In this document: piece after piece, positions 1 through 7,225 of the stretch
Layout of the letters: each line of letters begins with the position of its first letter
Numbering within the stretch: position 1 is the stretch's first letter
Assembly (NCBI GenBank): GCA_003149835.1
Contig: QAMX01000140.1
Location: 1 to 12,888 of the forward strand
Length of the DNA stretch: 12,888 nucleotides
Direction: 5' to 3'
Source of the DNA: Clostridiales bacterium
GTDB lineage: Bacteria > Bacillota > Clostridia > Oscillospirales > QAMX01
Position numbers and translations under genes: made by a program
The notes under the pieces: model-generated
What the model was told of the DNA's origin: nothing
Databases searched by the model: none
The model's input: the letters and a program-made list of their open reading frames with translations, nothing else

Positions 1-860
1 AGCGCGGCGTCGTAGCCGAGCGCCGTCTGCACAAAGCGCACGCCCTCGTTTGCGGCGGAAAAGATCAATTCCGCCGCCGCACGCCGCAGCCCTGTTTCCA
101 GCAGCGAAAAATCCATCGATACGCCGCCGCCGAAAACGACGGCCGCGGGATTGAGCAGATTGACCGCGGCGGAGACCGCCTTTCCGATCAAAAAGCCCGC
201 CTCGTCATAAACGGCCCGCGCCTCGTGATCGCCCGCTTTCGCGGCGGCGGCGATCTCTTTGGCCGAGCAGGCGGCGCCTGTCCGCTCCTGATACTTTGCC
301 GCGATGGCGCGGCCGGAAGCCTCTGCTTCCAGACACCCGCGCCTGCCGCAGCCGCAGAGCCGGCCGTTTTCGGCGACGCGGATATGTCCGATCTCGCCGG
401 CGTTGCCGGACGAGCCGGTATAGAGGCGGCCGTTGAGAAACAGACTGCCGCCGATTCCGTTGGAGACGGTGACCCAGAGATAGTCGGAGACGTCGCGGCA
501 GGCGCCGAAGCGCCGCTCGGCGAGCGCGCAGGCGTTGACGTCGTTTTCCGCGAATACCGGCAGACCGGTGAGGCCGTGCAGCAGTTCGCCGACGGCAAAG
601 TCGGAGATGCCGGAAAACGGCGCATACCGCCAGATGCGGGTCTCCGCGTCGCACAGGCCAGGCACGGTAACGCCCACGGCCGAAGGGAGCAGACCGGCGG
701 ACACCTCTTGAATCGCGCCGGCAATGATCTTGGAAAGCCGCGCCGTATCGATCTCGGCCGGAAGCGGCCGCACGGTTCGGCTCAGCACGGCGCCGTTGGC
801 GCCGACGATTCCGGCGGCGAGCTTGGAGCCGCCGATGTCGACCGACAGGACGCAGGACAT
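1..860 (-). CDS. ROK-family sugar kinase (glucokinase-like), C-terminus cut by window edge
   Basis: About 286 residues are visible, reading from the ATG at 860 to the left edge with no stop, so the last part of the protein lies outside. The N-terminus carries the phosphate-binding motif DIGGSKLAAGIV (residues 8-19). The catalytic-loop motif ENDVNA puts the presumed catalytic base at D107, followed by a VSNGIGG segment. The ROK zinc-site signature is intact: H159 in GEIGHIRV, then C169, C171 and C176 in LCGCGRRGCLE. ROK kinases phosphorylate hexoses or N-acetylhexosamines with ATP in the cytoplasm; the ROK repressors of the same family carry an N-terminal HTH, which is absent here, so this is a kinase. 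The sugar cannot be told from sequence alone; glucose is the default guess. An AGAGG ribosome site lies about 7 nt before the ATG. The gene has its own promoter about 120 bp upstream and is divergent from the VanW-like gene. Confidence 0.92.
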   Translation of the reverse strand, partial: MSCVLSVDIGGSKLAAGIVGANGAVLSRTVRPLPAEIDTARLSKIIAGAIQEVSAGLLPSAVGVTVPGLCDAETRIWRYAPFSGISDFAVGELLHGLTGLPVFAENDVNACALAERRFGACRDVSDYLWVTVSNGIGGSLFLNGRLYTGSSGNAGEIGHIRVAENGRLCGCGRRGCLEAEASGRAIAAKYQERTGAACSAKEIAAAAKAGDHEARAVYDEAGFLIGKAVSAAVNLLNPAAVVFGGGVSMDFSLLETGLRRAAAELIFSAANEGVRFVQTALGYDAA

Positions 861-948
861 GGAAAAACCTCTTTTCACAACTGAAAAATGGGTACGGGAC
901 GCCCGGAAAGGCTTTGAAAACGGAATTTCCCGTGTGGCTGCTGGGCGG

Positions 949-968
949 ACGGAGGGATCGCCCTCCGT
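949..968 (-). promoter_or_regulatory. Perfect 8-bp inverted repeat at the start of the ROK kinase leader
   Basis: ACGGAGGG (949-956) and CCCTCCGT (961-968) are perfect complements around a 4-nt loop. Relative to the proposed minus-strand promoter (-10 at 979-984) the hairpin begins about 3 nt after the expected transcription start. It has no following T-run, so it is not a simple terminator. It could be a 5'-end stabilising hairpin or a repressor operator; the role is inferred. Confidence 0.5.
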
Positions 969-978
969 ATACAGCTTC

Positions 979-1007
979 ATTATACCATAGAAACAGACAT
1001 TTTTCCA
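979..1007 (-). promoter_or_regulatory. Sigma-A-type promoter of the ROK kinase gene
   Basis: Read on the minus strand, the -10 box is a perfect TATAAT (979-984) preceded by an extended TGG. After a 17-nt spacer the -35 is TGGAAA (1002-1007), 4 of 6 to consensus. Transcription would start near 972, giving a leader of about 110 nt. Confidence 0.75.
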
Positions 1008-1172
1008 CTACTTATTGGCAAAATATTTGGCGCGGTGTTGTCTCTTCATCCGGCGGCGTTTTTTTGATAAACCCGCGCTGCGATCATCCGCGCACACAAT
1101 GCCTTCGTCAGCCGCTGCCGCCGCCCGGACACGTTTGCAGCAGTCACAGTTTGTTTCCAAAAATTTTCCGCT

Positions 1173-1188
1173 TTGTAAGCGCTCTGTA
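1173..1188. promoter_or_regulatory. Candidate CcpA cre site in the divergent promoter region
   Basis: TTGTAAGCGCTCTGTA fits the loose cre consensus WTGNAANCGNWNNCWW with one mismatch (G at the conserved C, position 1186). It ends one base before the -35 box of the VanW-like gene and lies about 200 bp upstream of the ROK kinase transcription start. A carbon-control site beside a sugar kinase is plausible, but the half-site symmetry is imperfect and this could be chance. Confidence 0.3.
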
Positions 1189-1189
1189 A

Positions 1190-1218
1190 TTGATTTTTAC
1201 GGCATAGGCTGTTATAAT
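1190..1218 (+). promoter_or_regulatory. Sigma-A-type promoter of the VanW-like gene
   Basis: TTGATT (1190-1195), a 17-nt spacer and a perfect TATAAT (1213-1218) with an extended TGT just before it. Transcription should start near 1225, leaving a leader of about 70 nt. The rest of the 861-1295 gap holds no gene that I can support. Confidence 0.8.
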
Positions 1219-1295
1219 AATAACACAGAGAAATCGAATTGTTTTAGCTGCCAAAAATTGTAAAATGATGTAAAAAAGACAAATGGAGATAGAAT

Positions 1296-3002
1296 ATGAG
1301 CAAAAAAAAGACTGCGATGCCAAAAATTACGCTGATCGTCCTCCTTTCCATATCAGCCGTTCTGCTGATTCTGCTGGGCATATGGCTGGTCGGCGAGCTG
1401 AAAGACTCGTTCTCCGACCCGGCCGACGGAACGGAGCCGGGGGCGATTTCAACCTCGGTGTCGGGCGGGGACGAGGTCGTAATGCTCGTCAACAGCTATA
1501 TCGCCGACATGCGCAAGGATAAAACGCTGACGATTGAGGCGGACGGCGTCTCCGTCAAACTGGATTTGAACGAGGCCGGCGCGCCCGTCGACTATGACGA
1601 GCTGGAATCCTATATGAAGAGCAAGGGCTACGATACCGCTCTGATTGGGCAGTACAAAACGGTGCTCGAAGCGCAGGGCGAACCTGGAAGCGTTTACAAC
1701 GATGAGTATATCACCAAGAAGATCGACGAGCTGGCGGTCAACGTCGATACCGGTTCCGACACGGAGTATGAGCTGATCGAAGGCGGCGTCACGTTCTACC
1801 GCGGTTCCGAGCGCACCGTATTCGACAAAGCGGCGCTGGCGGATTCGGTCAAGGCGGCGCTCGACGCGCACCGCTACGATACGATCACCGTCAGCACCAC
1901 CAAGGAAGCCCCGGAGATCCCCGATCTGGACGAGCTGTATACCATGATCTACTGCGAGCCGGCGGACGCATATTACGACGTGGATGAAAATAAAAATACG
2001 ATCGTCGTCGACCATGTCGTCGGCTATGACATTGACATAGAGCTGATCCGCAAAGAGCTGACCGAAGGTACATGGACTGAGAAGACCTTTATGAAGCAGG
2101 AAATCCTTCCGGAGGTTACGGCGGAGACGCTTCCGCAGAAATATTTCAAGGATCTGCTCGGCCAACAGATCACCTATTACAACACGGCCGAAAAGAACAG
2201 AACGGTCAACGTCGGCTTAGCGACGGCCGCGGTGAATGAAAATATTATTCTTCCGGGACAGACGTTCTCATTCAACCGTGTTGTGGGCGAACGCACGGCT
2301 CAGAAGGGCTATCTGCCCGCAACCGTTTTCCAGAACGGCGGTATGCAGGAAGGCCTTGGCGGCGGTATCTGTCAGGTGACCTCGACGATTTACGCTGCGG
2401 CGCTCAAAGCCGAACTCGATCAGGTTTCCCGTTATGTACACGCCTATAAAGTTTCTTATATCGATCTGGGTATGGATGCTACGGTCTATTGGGGTTCGCT
2501 CGACTATGTGTTCCGCAACAATACCGAAGAGCCCATCAAAATTGTGTCCAGCGCCAAAAACGGGACGCTGACCATCTCAATTTACGGGAAAGAGACTCGG
2601 CCCGCCAACCGTACGATTAAATTCCGTTCCGTGGTTCTTGAAACATATATGCAGGAGATGAAGTTTGAGGAGGATTTGACGCTCGCGCCCGGCGCGGAGA
2701 AGAAGATCCGTTCGGGGATGCCCGGCTACAAGGTGGAACTGTACAAGCAGATTTATGTGGACGGTGTCCTGCAAAACGAAGTCAAGATCAACACCAGCAA
2801 ATACAGCGCCTACAACGGGCTGACGAAGGTCGGACCGAAGCCGGTTGTGACCGATCCGCCGGTGACAGAGCCCCCGGTGACGGAACCGCCGGTGACAACG
2901 CCTCCGGAAACGGATTCGCCGGTCGCGTCGGGGACGACAGGTGAGGATGTGCCTGTGGTTGAGACCACGAGCGCGCCGGATCCGAATTCGCCGGGAATTT
3001 AA
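1296..3002 (+). CDS. VanW-family membrane-anchored cell-surface protein with G5-like C-terminal region
   Basis: 568 residues. A short basic N-terminus is followed by one hydrophobic segment (about residues 11-32), best read as an uncleaved membrane anchor with the rest outside the cell. Residues about 55-280 look like the peptidoglycan-binding-like repeats usual before VanW domains. The VanW core spans about 285-425, with GQTFSFN near 320-326 and the hallmark GGGICQVTST at 355-364. Residues about 440-513 resemble a G5 domain, ending in LTKVGPKP. The tail is a low-complexity Pro/Thr/Val/Glu stretch from about 513, built of five-residue repeats, suggesting a wall-spanning or flexible stalk. VanW occurs in some vancomycin-resistance clusters but has no established activity, and its presence here is not evidence of resistance. 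The ATG follows GGAGAT by 6 nt. It appears to be monocistronic, with a hairpin after the stop. Confidence 0.88.
   Translation: MSKKKTAMPKITLIVLLSISAVLLILLGIWLVGELKDSFSDPADGTEPGAISTSVSGGDEVVMLVNSYIADMRKDKTLTIEADGVSVKLDLNEAGAPVDYDELESYMKSKGYDTALIGQYKTVLEAQGEPGSVYNDEYITKKIDELAVNVDTGSDTEYELIEGGVTFYRGSERTVFDKAALADSVKAALDAHRYDTITVSTTKEAPEIPDLDELYTMIYCEPADAYYDVDENKNTIVVDHVVGYDIDIELIRKELTEGTWTEKTFMKQEILPEVTAETLPQKYFKDLLGQQITYYNTAEKNRTVNVGLATAAVNENIILPGQTFSFNRVVGERTAQKGYLPATVFQNGGMQEGLGGGICQVTSTIYAAALKAELDQVSRYVHAYKVSYIDLGMDATVYWGSLDYVFRNNTEEPIKIVSSAKNGTLTISIYGKETRPANRTIKFRSVVLETYMQEMKFEEDLTLAPGAEKKIRSGMPGYKVELYKQIYVDGVLQNEVKINTSKYSAYNGLTKVGPKPVVTDPPVTEPPVTEPPVTTPPETDSPVASGTTGEDVPVVETTSAPDPNSPGI
2847..2921 (+). 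repeat. 15-bp tandem repeat coding for VTxPP units
   Basis: Four in-frame 15-bp units (2847, 2862, 2877, 2892) encode VTDPP, VTEPP, VTEPP and VTTPP; a fifth, degenerate unit (2907-2921) encodes ETDSP. Third codon positions vary between units, so the repeat is maintained at protein level and is not a very recent duplication. The unit count may vary between strains. Confidence 0.85.
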
Positions 3003-3056
3003 AGCATCACAAGGCAGGCTGAGCCCCATAAGGGCGGCCGGGCCTGAAACAGACGC

Positions 3057-3095
3057 CGCTGTCCGGCCGTTTATCGGCCGGACAGGCGTTTGTAT
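3057..3095 (+). terminator. Hairpin, probable intrinsic terminator after the VanW-like gene
   Basis: CTGTCCGGCCG (3059-3069) pairs with CGGCCGGACAG (3075-3085) around a TTTAT loop: 11 perfect pairs, extendable by two more across a bulged base. The following tract, GTTTGTATTAT, is T-rich but broken, so termination may be leaky and some read-through into the next gene is possible. Confidence 0.6.
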
Positions 3096-3133
3096 TATAC
3101 GGAATTTGATAGAATGCGGCGGGTAAACGGCAT

Positions 3134-4015
3134 ATGAAAAAGTCTCATGTGATTAAAACGACGAAATATATTGCAAAACAGGTGATGGCTCCCGTCTTCT
3201 TCCGGCTGATTTTGCTGCTCGTGCTGGAAACGATCACGGCGTTCGCGCTGTCGTCGGTTTTTGCGGGTCTGACAGAGAAGCTCGGCGTGGGCTGGGTGAT
3301 TTCGGTGTGGGTTTTTCGGATAGACCTGCTCGCGATTTTGCTGAGCCTGCTGGCGGGGCTGTTTTTGCTGCCGCTTTCATTGGGCATTACGGAGTATCTG
3401 TTGAAGCTTGTGCGCCGCAAAGAGGCGCGGATCGCCGATATTTTCCTGTGGTTCGCCGACGGAGAAAAACTGAAACGGGTCTTTCAATATTTTCTGTATA
3501 CGGTTGCGCTCGCGGTGCTGACGGTTCCGCTCTACACAGTGCCTTCAAGCTATCTGCTCAGCACGGCGAACGCCGTACTGGCCGATTTCAGCGACCAACT
3601 GACGGCCGGTCTGGCGGCCGTGTCGCTCAACTGGTCGCTTGTTGATTTCAGAGCCGTCGGCATCTGCGCCGTGCTGCTGTTAGTCTATGCGCTGCTCAGC
3701 GTCAAGCTGCTGCTGACGCAGTATTATTTTGTAGACGACGACGCGCTCAGCCCGTTTTCCGCCGCATACCGCTCGTGGCGGGTCATGCGCGGCCATGCGC
3801 TGGAATTTATCCTGCTGGCGCTCAGCTTTATCGGCTGGTATATCGCCTGCTCGCTGACGGTGTTTATCGTCGCGCTCTATCTGCTGCCGTACCTGCGGAT
3901 GTCGGTGGTGATCTTTACGGAATATGTCCGCGCAGACCATGAGCTGAACCGTTCGCCGTCACCCGGCGGGACAGTGGACAGCGAGATCAGAGACCGCGGG
4001 GACAAAACGGAATGA
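3134..4015 (+). CDS. DUF975-family integral membrane protein
   Basis: 293 residues with about five hydrophobic segments (roughly 21-45, 63-90, 116-138, 173-196, 222-252). The C-terminal half carries the pattern I associate with DUF975: KLLLTQYYFVDDD, then a YRSWRVMRGHALEFILLALS stretch and FIGWYIA, ending in LLPYLRMSVVIFTEYV. The function of this family is not established; some members sit near transporters or envelope genes. The hydrophilic tail (about 268-293) is charged and probably cytoplasmic. The ribosome site before the ATG is weak (GGCGGG about 9 nt upstream), and I see only poor -35/-10 candidates between the preceding hairpin and the start. The stop overlaps the start of rlmH (ATGA), so the two genes are co-transcribed and probably translationally coupled. 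Confidence 0.78.
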   Translation: MKKSHVIKTTKYIAKQVMAPVFFRLILLLVLETITAFALSSVFAGLTEKLGVGWVISVWVFRIDLLAILLSLLAGLFLLPLSLGITEYLLKLVRRKEARIADIFLWFADGEKLKRVFQYFLYTVALAVLTVPLYTVPSSYLLSTANAVLADFSDQLTAGLAAVSLNWSLVDFRAVGICAVLLLVYALLSVKLLLTQYYFVDDDALSPFSAAYRSWRVMRGHALEFILLALSFIGWYIACSLTVFIVALYLLPYLRMSVVIFTEYVRADHELNRSPSPGGTVDSEIRDRGDKTE

Positions 4016-4485
4016 TGTCGATTACGCTCATCTGCGTGGGCAAACTGAAAGAAAAACACTATCTGGCCGCCTGTGAAGAATATATCAAGCGGCTGCGCCC
4101 GTCCGCCGCGCTGGCGGTTGTCGAGCTGGCGGAGCGGCCGGTTCAGACCCCGCAGGAGATCGCCGGCGCGCTGACGGCCGAGGGAGAAGCGATCGGTCGG
4201 GCGGTTCCAAAGGGCGCGTATCTTGTCGCGCTTTCTCCGGAGGGCAGGCGGATGACGAGCGAGGCGTTCGCCGCGAAGCTGAATTCGCTGGCGAGCGGCG
4301 GGGACAGCCGTCTCTGCTTTCTGATCGGCGGCTCAAACGGCCTTTGCGAGAGCGTAAAACAGCGGGCCGATCTGCTGCTGTCGATGTCGGAGATGACCTT
4401 TCCGCATCATCTGGCCCGCGTCATGCTCCTGGAACAGCTTTACCGCGCGTTTTCAATCCTCAACCATACGAAATATCATAAATGA
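4012..4485 (+). CDS. rlmH: 23S rRNA (pseudouridine1915-N3)-methyltransferase RlmH
   Basis: 157 residues, the normal size for RlmH (about 155-160). It transfers a methyl group from S-adenosylmethionine to pseudouridine 1915 in helix 69 of 23S rRNA, acting as a homodimer on assembled ribosomes. Family marks are all present: N-terminal ITLICVGKLKE, the SPOUT-knot glycine loop IGGSNG (105-110), the LSMSEMTFPHHLARV segment from 123, the EQLYRAF motif (141-147) and the terminal YHK. Two adjacent ATGs (4012 and 4015) are possible; homologues usually begin with one Met directly before the hydrophobic strand, so 4015 is equally likely. The start overlaps the stop of the upstream membrane-protein gene. 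A strong terminator lies 15 nt downstream, so this is the last gene of the unit. Confidence 0.96.
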   Translation: MMSITLICVGKLKEKHYLAACEEYIKRLRPSAALAVVELAERPVQTPQEIAGALTAEGEAIGRAVPKGAYLVALSPEGRRMTSEAFAAKLNSLASGGDSRLCFLIGGSNGLCESVKQRADLLLSMSEMTFPHHLARVMLLEQLYRAFSILNHTKYHK

Positions 4486-4500
4486 CCCCGATTCCCAGCG

Positions 4501-4540
4501 CGCCCCGGCGGACAGTTTTGATCCGCCGGGGCGTTTTTTT
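4501..4540 (+). terminator. Intrinsic terminator after rlmH
   Basis: CGCCCCGGCGGA (4501-4512) and TCCGCCGGGGCG (4522-4533) form a perfect 12-bp GC-rich stem with a 9-nt loop, followed directly by seven T residues (4534-4540). Confidence 0.95.
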
Positions 4541-4633
4541 ATGGCCAGCTCTTCCGCATGAGGGGGAACAAGACGTTTTTTCACTCTCCATGGACCGATA
4601 AGACCTTATGGATAGACGGATAAGGGCGGGGAT

Positions 4634-4694
4634 TTGTCGGATTTGCCGAAAAACCGGCGAAGCGAAAAAAAAATCGGCCTATGCTTTGCGACAA
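4634..4694 (+). promoter_or_regulatory. Cluster of Spo0A-box-like sites upstream of spoIIE
   Basis: Three 8-mers each differ by one base from the Spo0A box TTGTCGAA: TTGTCGGA (4634-4641), TTGCCGAA (4643-4650, in tandem 9 bp on) and, on the minus strand, TTGTCGCA (4687-4694). A weaker copy, CTGTCGGA, is at 4746-4753. In Bacillus subtilis spoIIE is switched on by phosphorylated Spo0A with sigma-A, so the position fits. This is an inference from matching by eye. Confidence 0.45.
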
Positions 4695-4715
4695 AAAGGA
4701 ACACCCCGCAGCATA

Positions 4716-4721
4716 TATGAT
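4716..4721 (+). promoter_or_regulatory. Candidate -10 element of spoIIE
   Basis: TATGAT matches the sigma-A -10 box at 5 of 6. There is no good -35 at 17 nt; instead the third Spo0A-like site (4687-4694) overlaps that position, as expected for an activator-dependent promoter. The start would fall near 4728, giving a leader of about 78 nt. The rest of the 4541-4805 gap shows no gene. Confidence 0.35.
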
Positions 4722-4723
4722 AT

Positions 4724-4749
4724 ACAGGCGGAAAATATTCCCCGCCTGT
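4724..4749 (+). other. Hairpin at the start of the spoIIE leader
   Basis: ACAGGCGG (4724-4731) pairs perfectly with CCGCCTGT (4742-4749) around a 10-nt AT-rich loop. There is no T-run after it. If the proposed promoter is right it overlaps the 5' end of the transcript. Role unknown. Confidence 0.4.
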
Positions 4750-4805
4750 CGGACGCAGGGAAGCAGAGACGGGGCGCGAAATGAATCGGAAAGGCATGGT
4801 CGATC

Positions 4806-7127
4806 ATGAGGTTACTGGAAGCGGAAATCGGGACAGGCAGGGAGCGGGGGGACGGCGCGCGCGCGCGGAGACATTTTACATATGAAGCGGTAACGCTCGG
4901 CGCTGTCGCGGCCGCAGGCTTTTTGCTGTCACGGGCGATGATTTACGGCAATTTTGCGCCGTTCGGCGTCTCATTTTTGCAGTCGCAGCACAAAAACAAG
5001 CGGCTGTTGGCGGCTTTTGCCGGGGTCTTGATCGGCTACTGCACGGTTTGGAACAGCGCCAACGGCGTGCGCTACATCGCGGCGTCGATGATTTCGCTGA
5101 TGCTGAAACTGATTCTCCGGCAGGTGTTTCATACGCGCTCCTATGCCTTCGCCGCGCTTTCGACCCTGGCGGCCGTCGGCTCTACGGGGCTGATCTGGCG
5201 GATCTCCTCCGGCGGTACGGCGCTGACGACGCTGCTCTACGCGGCGGAGCTGTTGCTCTCCTGCGTCGCCGCCTGCATGTTTTCTTATGCCTTTGGAAAC
5301 ACGGGGCGGCAGGTGGAAACGCCGTTTGACAAGGAAAAGCGGATGATGGCGGTTTTTACGCTGCTGGCGCTGTGCTTTTCGTCGTTTCCGGCCGTTTCCA
5401 TCGGAAGCTGGCAGATATCGGTAGGAAGGATCGCCGCGGGCACGGCCGTGATCGCCGCGGCTTACGCCTCGGGCGTTTACGGAGGCGTGGTGACGGGGCT
5501 GATTGTCGGTTTGTCGATGGATCTGACCACGGCCGTCAGCCCGATCTATACCGCTCTGTATGCGGCGGCCGGACTGACGGCCGGCGCGGTGACGCGGAGA
5601 AATAAGCTCGTCTCGTCGCTGATGTTCACGGGTGTGAGCGCGCTGATCGTGCTGATTCTGCCGCAGGAGGTGCGCATGTACGGCGCAATCGCCGAAGGGC
5701 TTGCGGCCGCCGCGATTTTTATCCTGCTGCCGGACGTTCTTACAGCGCTGCTGCCGAAAGGCCGCACGCCGGAGGCCGAGTCGAACTATGAAGAACGGCT
5801 GCGGCGGCACATGCAGGCCAAGCTTCACGGGCTGGCCGAGGCTTACGAGGACATCGCCAAAACCATTCAGGAGGAGAGCGGAGGCGAGGAGGTCAACGAA
5901 ACGGAGCTCTTCGCTACGGCGTGCGAGACGGTCTGCGGCAAATGCGAGAACTGGACGCTCTGCTATAAAGAGATCGCGGCCGACCGCGGCAGCATCCGAA
6001 AAATCATCGCGCGCGGAAAAGCGGAACCGTCGGACTTTTGTACGTCGGTTCGTTCCCGATGTAAGCAGATGGACGCTTTCTGCGCCTGCGTCACGTTCTC
6101 GCTTCGCGCCGGGCGCGAGCGCAAGATCCGAAACGGCGAGCACAAGGAGAGCAGGGAGCTCCTGTCGCGGCAATACGGACAACTGTCCGAACTGCTCGAC
6201 GCCGAGGCCGTCGAGCTGTCGGCGGATATGCGCTTTGAGCGCCGTATCGAGAGCGATGTGAAACGCCTTGTCGCCGAATACGGCCTAACGGCCGAGGCGG
6301 TCGCCTACCGGGACGGAAAGAAACGGCTGCATGTCGAGGTTTGCGGGGAGAATCTGCGGCCGCTCTCCGAGCGGATCGACGAATTTACCGAATCGCTCCG
6401 GCGCGTTACCGGCGTCGGTATGTGCATGCCGGAACAGATTGAAGGAAAATACCTTTCCTGCCTGTCGTTTACGGAGCAGCCGGAATTCGCCTGTCAGATC
6501 GGCGCGACCGCCGAAAAGAAACGCAGCGAGCGCATCAGCGGCGACTGCGGAACCTATTTCAAGGGCAAAGACGGCAGCATGTACGTCGTTTTATGCGACG
6601 GCATGGGGAGCGGGACGGCCGCGCGCGAGGAGGCCGTGCGGACGGTCAAGCTGCTGGAGAGCTTTTTGCGCGCCGGCATTGAGCCGCGCCACGCGGCGGA
6701 CATCATCCAGTCGTCGGTCAAAATCAAAAGCGACAGCGAGAGCTTTGCAACCATTGACATCTCCGTGGTCAACCCCAAAACCAGCGAGCTGTATGTGATC
6801 AAATACCGCGCCGCGCCGACCTATATCCGGCGCAGAAAGGGCGACGGCTACGCTGTGCGCGTCGTCGGCGGAAGCGGCGAAACACAGCTCGAGGAGATTG
6901 CGGTGGAGCGCGTCGACCTCAGCGAGGGGGACATGATCGTGATGACGAGCGACGGCGTGACCGCAGGCTGTTCCCAGCCGGAATTCTGCGCATGCCTGAA
7001 AAAACTGCACTGCGACAACCCGCGCGAGCTGTCGGAGCTGCTGCTGCGGATGGCCAAAACCGACGACGAACATGACGACCGCACGGTCATCGCGCTGTAC
7101 TATTCAAAAAATTCGATTCCGGTATAA
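4806..7127 (+). CDS. spoIIE: Stage II sporulation protein E, PP2C-type serine phosphatase
   Basis: 773 residues, slightly shorter than the 827 of B. subtilis. In the family, SpoIIE sits at the polar septum with FtsZ and dephosphorylates the anti-anti-sigma factor SpoIIAA, which frees sigma-F in the forespore. About residues 28-310 are strongly hydrophobic, consistent with the usual set of roughly ten membrane helices; the conserved entry motif LLSRAMIYGNFAPFGVSF begins at about 41. The central regulatory region holds a cysteine cluster (C373, C377, C380, C386). The C-terminal PP2C domain (about 560-770) keeps the metal-binding and catalytic acids: D580 in SGDCG, D598 in CDGMGSG, D716 in TSDGV and D757/D758 in EHDDRTV, so it should be active. 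GGAAAGG lies 11 nt before the ATG, rather far. No terminator is visible before the next small gene. An intact spoIIE implies that the host makes endospores. Confidence 0.97.
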   Translation: MRLLEAEIGTGRERGDGARARRHFTYEAVTLGAVAAAGFLLSRAMIYGNFAPFGVSFLQSQHKNKRLLAAFAGVLIGYCTVWNSANGVRYIAASMISLMLKLILRQVFHTRSYAFAALSTLAAVGSTGLIWRISSGGTALTTLLYAAELLLSCVAACMFSYAFGNTGRQVETPFDKEKRMMAVFTLLALCFSSFPAVSIGSWQISVGRIAAGTAVIAAAYASGVYGGVVTGLIVGLSMDLTTAVSPIYTALYAAAGLTAGAVTRRNKLVSSLMFTGVSALIVLILPQEVRMYGAIAEGLAAAAIFILLPDVLTALLPKGRTPEAESNYEERLRRHMQAKLHGLAEAYEDIAKTIQEESGGEEVNETELFATACETVCGKCENWTLCYKEIAADRGSIRKIIARGKAEPSDFCTSVRSRCKQMDAFCACVTFSLRAGRERKIRNGEHKESRELLSRQYGQLSELLDAEAVELSADMRFERRIESDVKRLVAEYGLTAEAVAYRDGKKRLHVEVCGENLRPLSERIDEFTESLRRVTGVGMCMPEQIEGKYLSCLSFTEQPEFACQIGATAEKKRSERISGDCGTYFKGKDGSMYVVLCDGMGSGTAAREEAVRTVKLLESFLRAGIEPRHAADIIQSSVKIKSDSESFATIDISVVNPKTSELYVIKYRAAPTYIRRRKGDGYAVRVVGGSGETQLEEIAVERVDLSEGDMIVMTSDGVTAGCSQPEFCACLKKLHCDNPRELSELLLRMAKTDDEHDDRTVIALYYSKNSIPV

Positions 7128-7225
7128 AAACGCCTGCGGGCGGAGAAAATAGGCCTGCGGGGCTTTGCGGAGACGCGGCTCTGTTTCAGTCGAAAACGAT
7201 GATTTGGGCGGAGGATGTGACGGCG

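Noticed and set aside
205..1008. Minus-strand open frame of 267 codons and a plus-strand frame (225-884) over the ROK gene
   Set aside because: Both overlap the ROK kinase frame, which carries all family motifs. They also run through its promoter and leader and have Arg-rich or Gly/Ala-rich compositions.
1296..3002. Vancomycin-resistance determinant, because of the VanW name
   Set aside because: No vanS, vanR, vanH, vanA/B/C/D ligase or vanX is present. VanW-domain proteins are widespread in ordinary Clostridia without linked resistance.
4971..6182. Minus-strand open frame of 403 codons
   Set aside because: It lies antisense to the spoIIE membrane region. Its product is extremely rich in Arg, His and Gln with no recognisable domain, so it is a GC-driven shadow.
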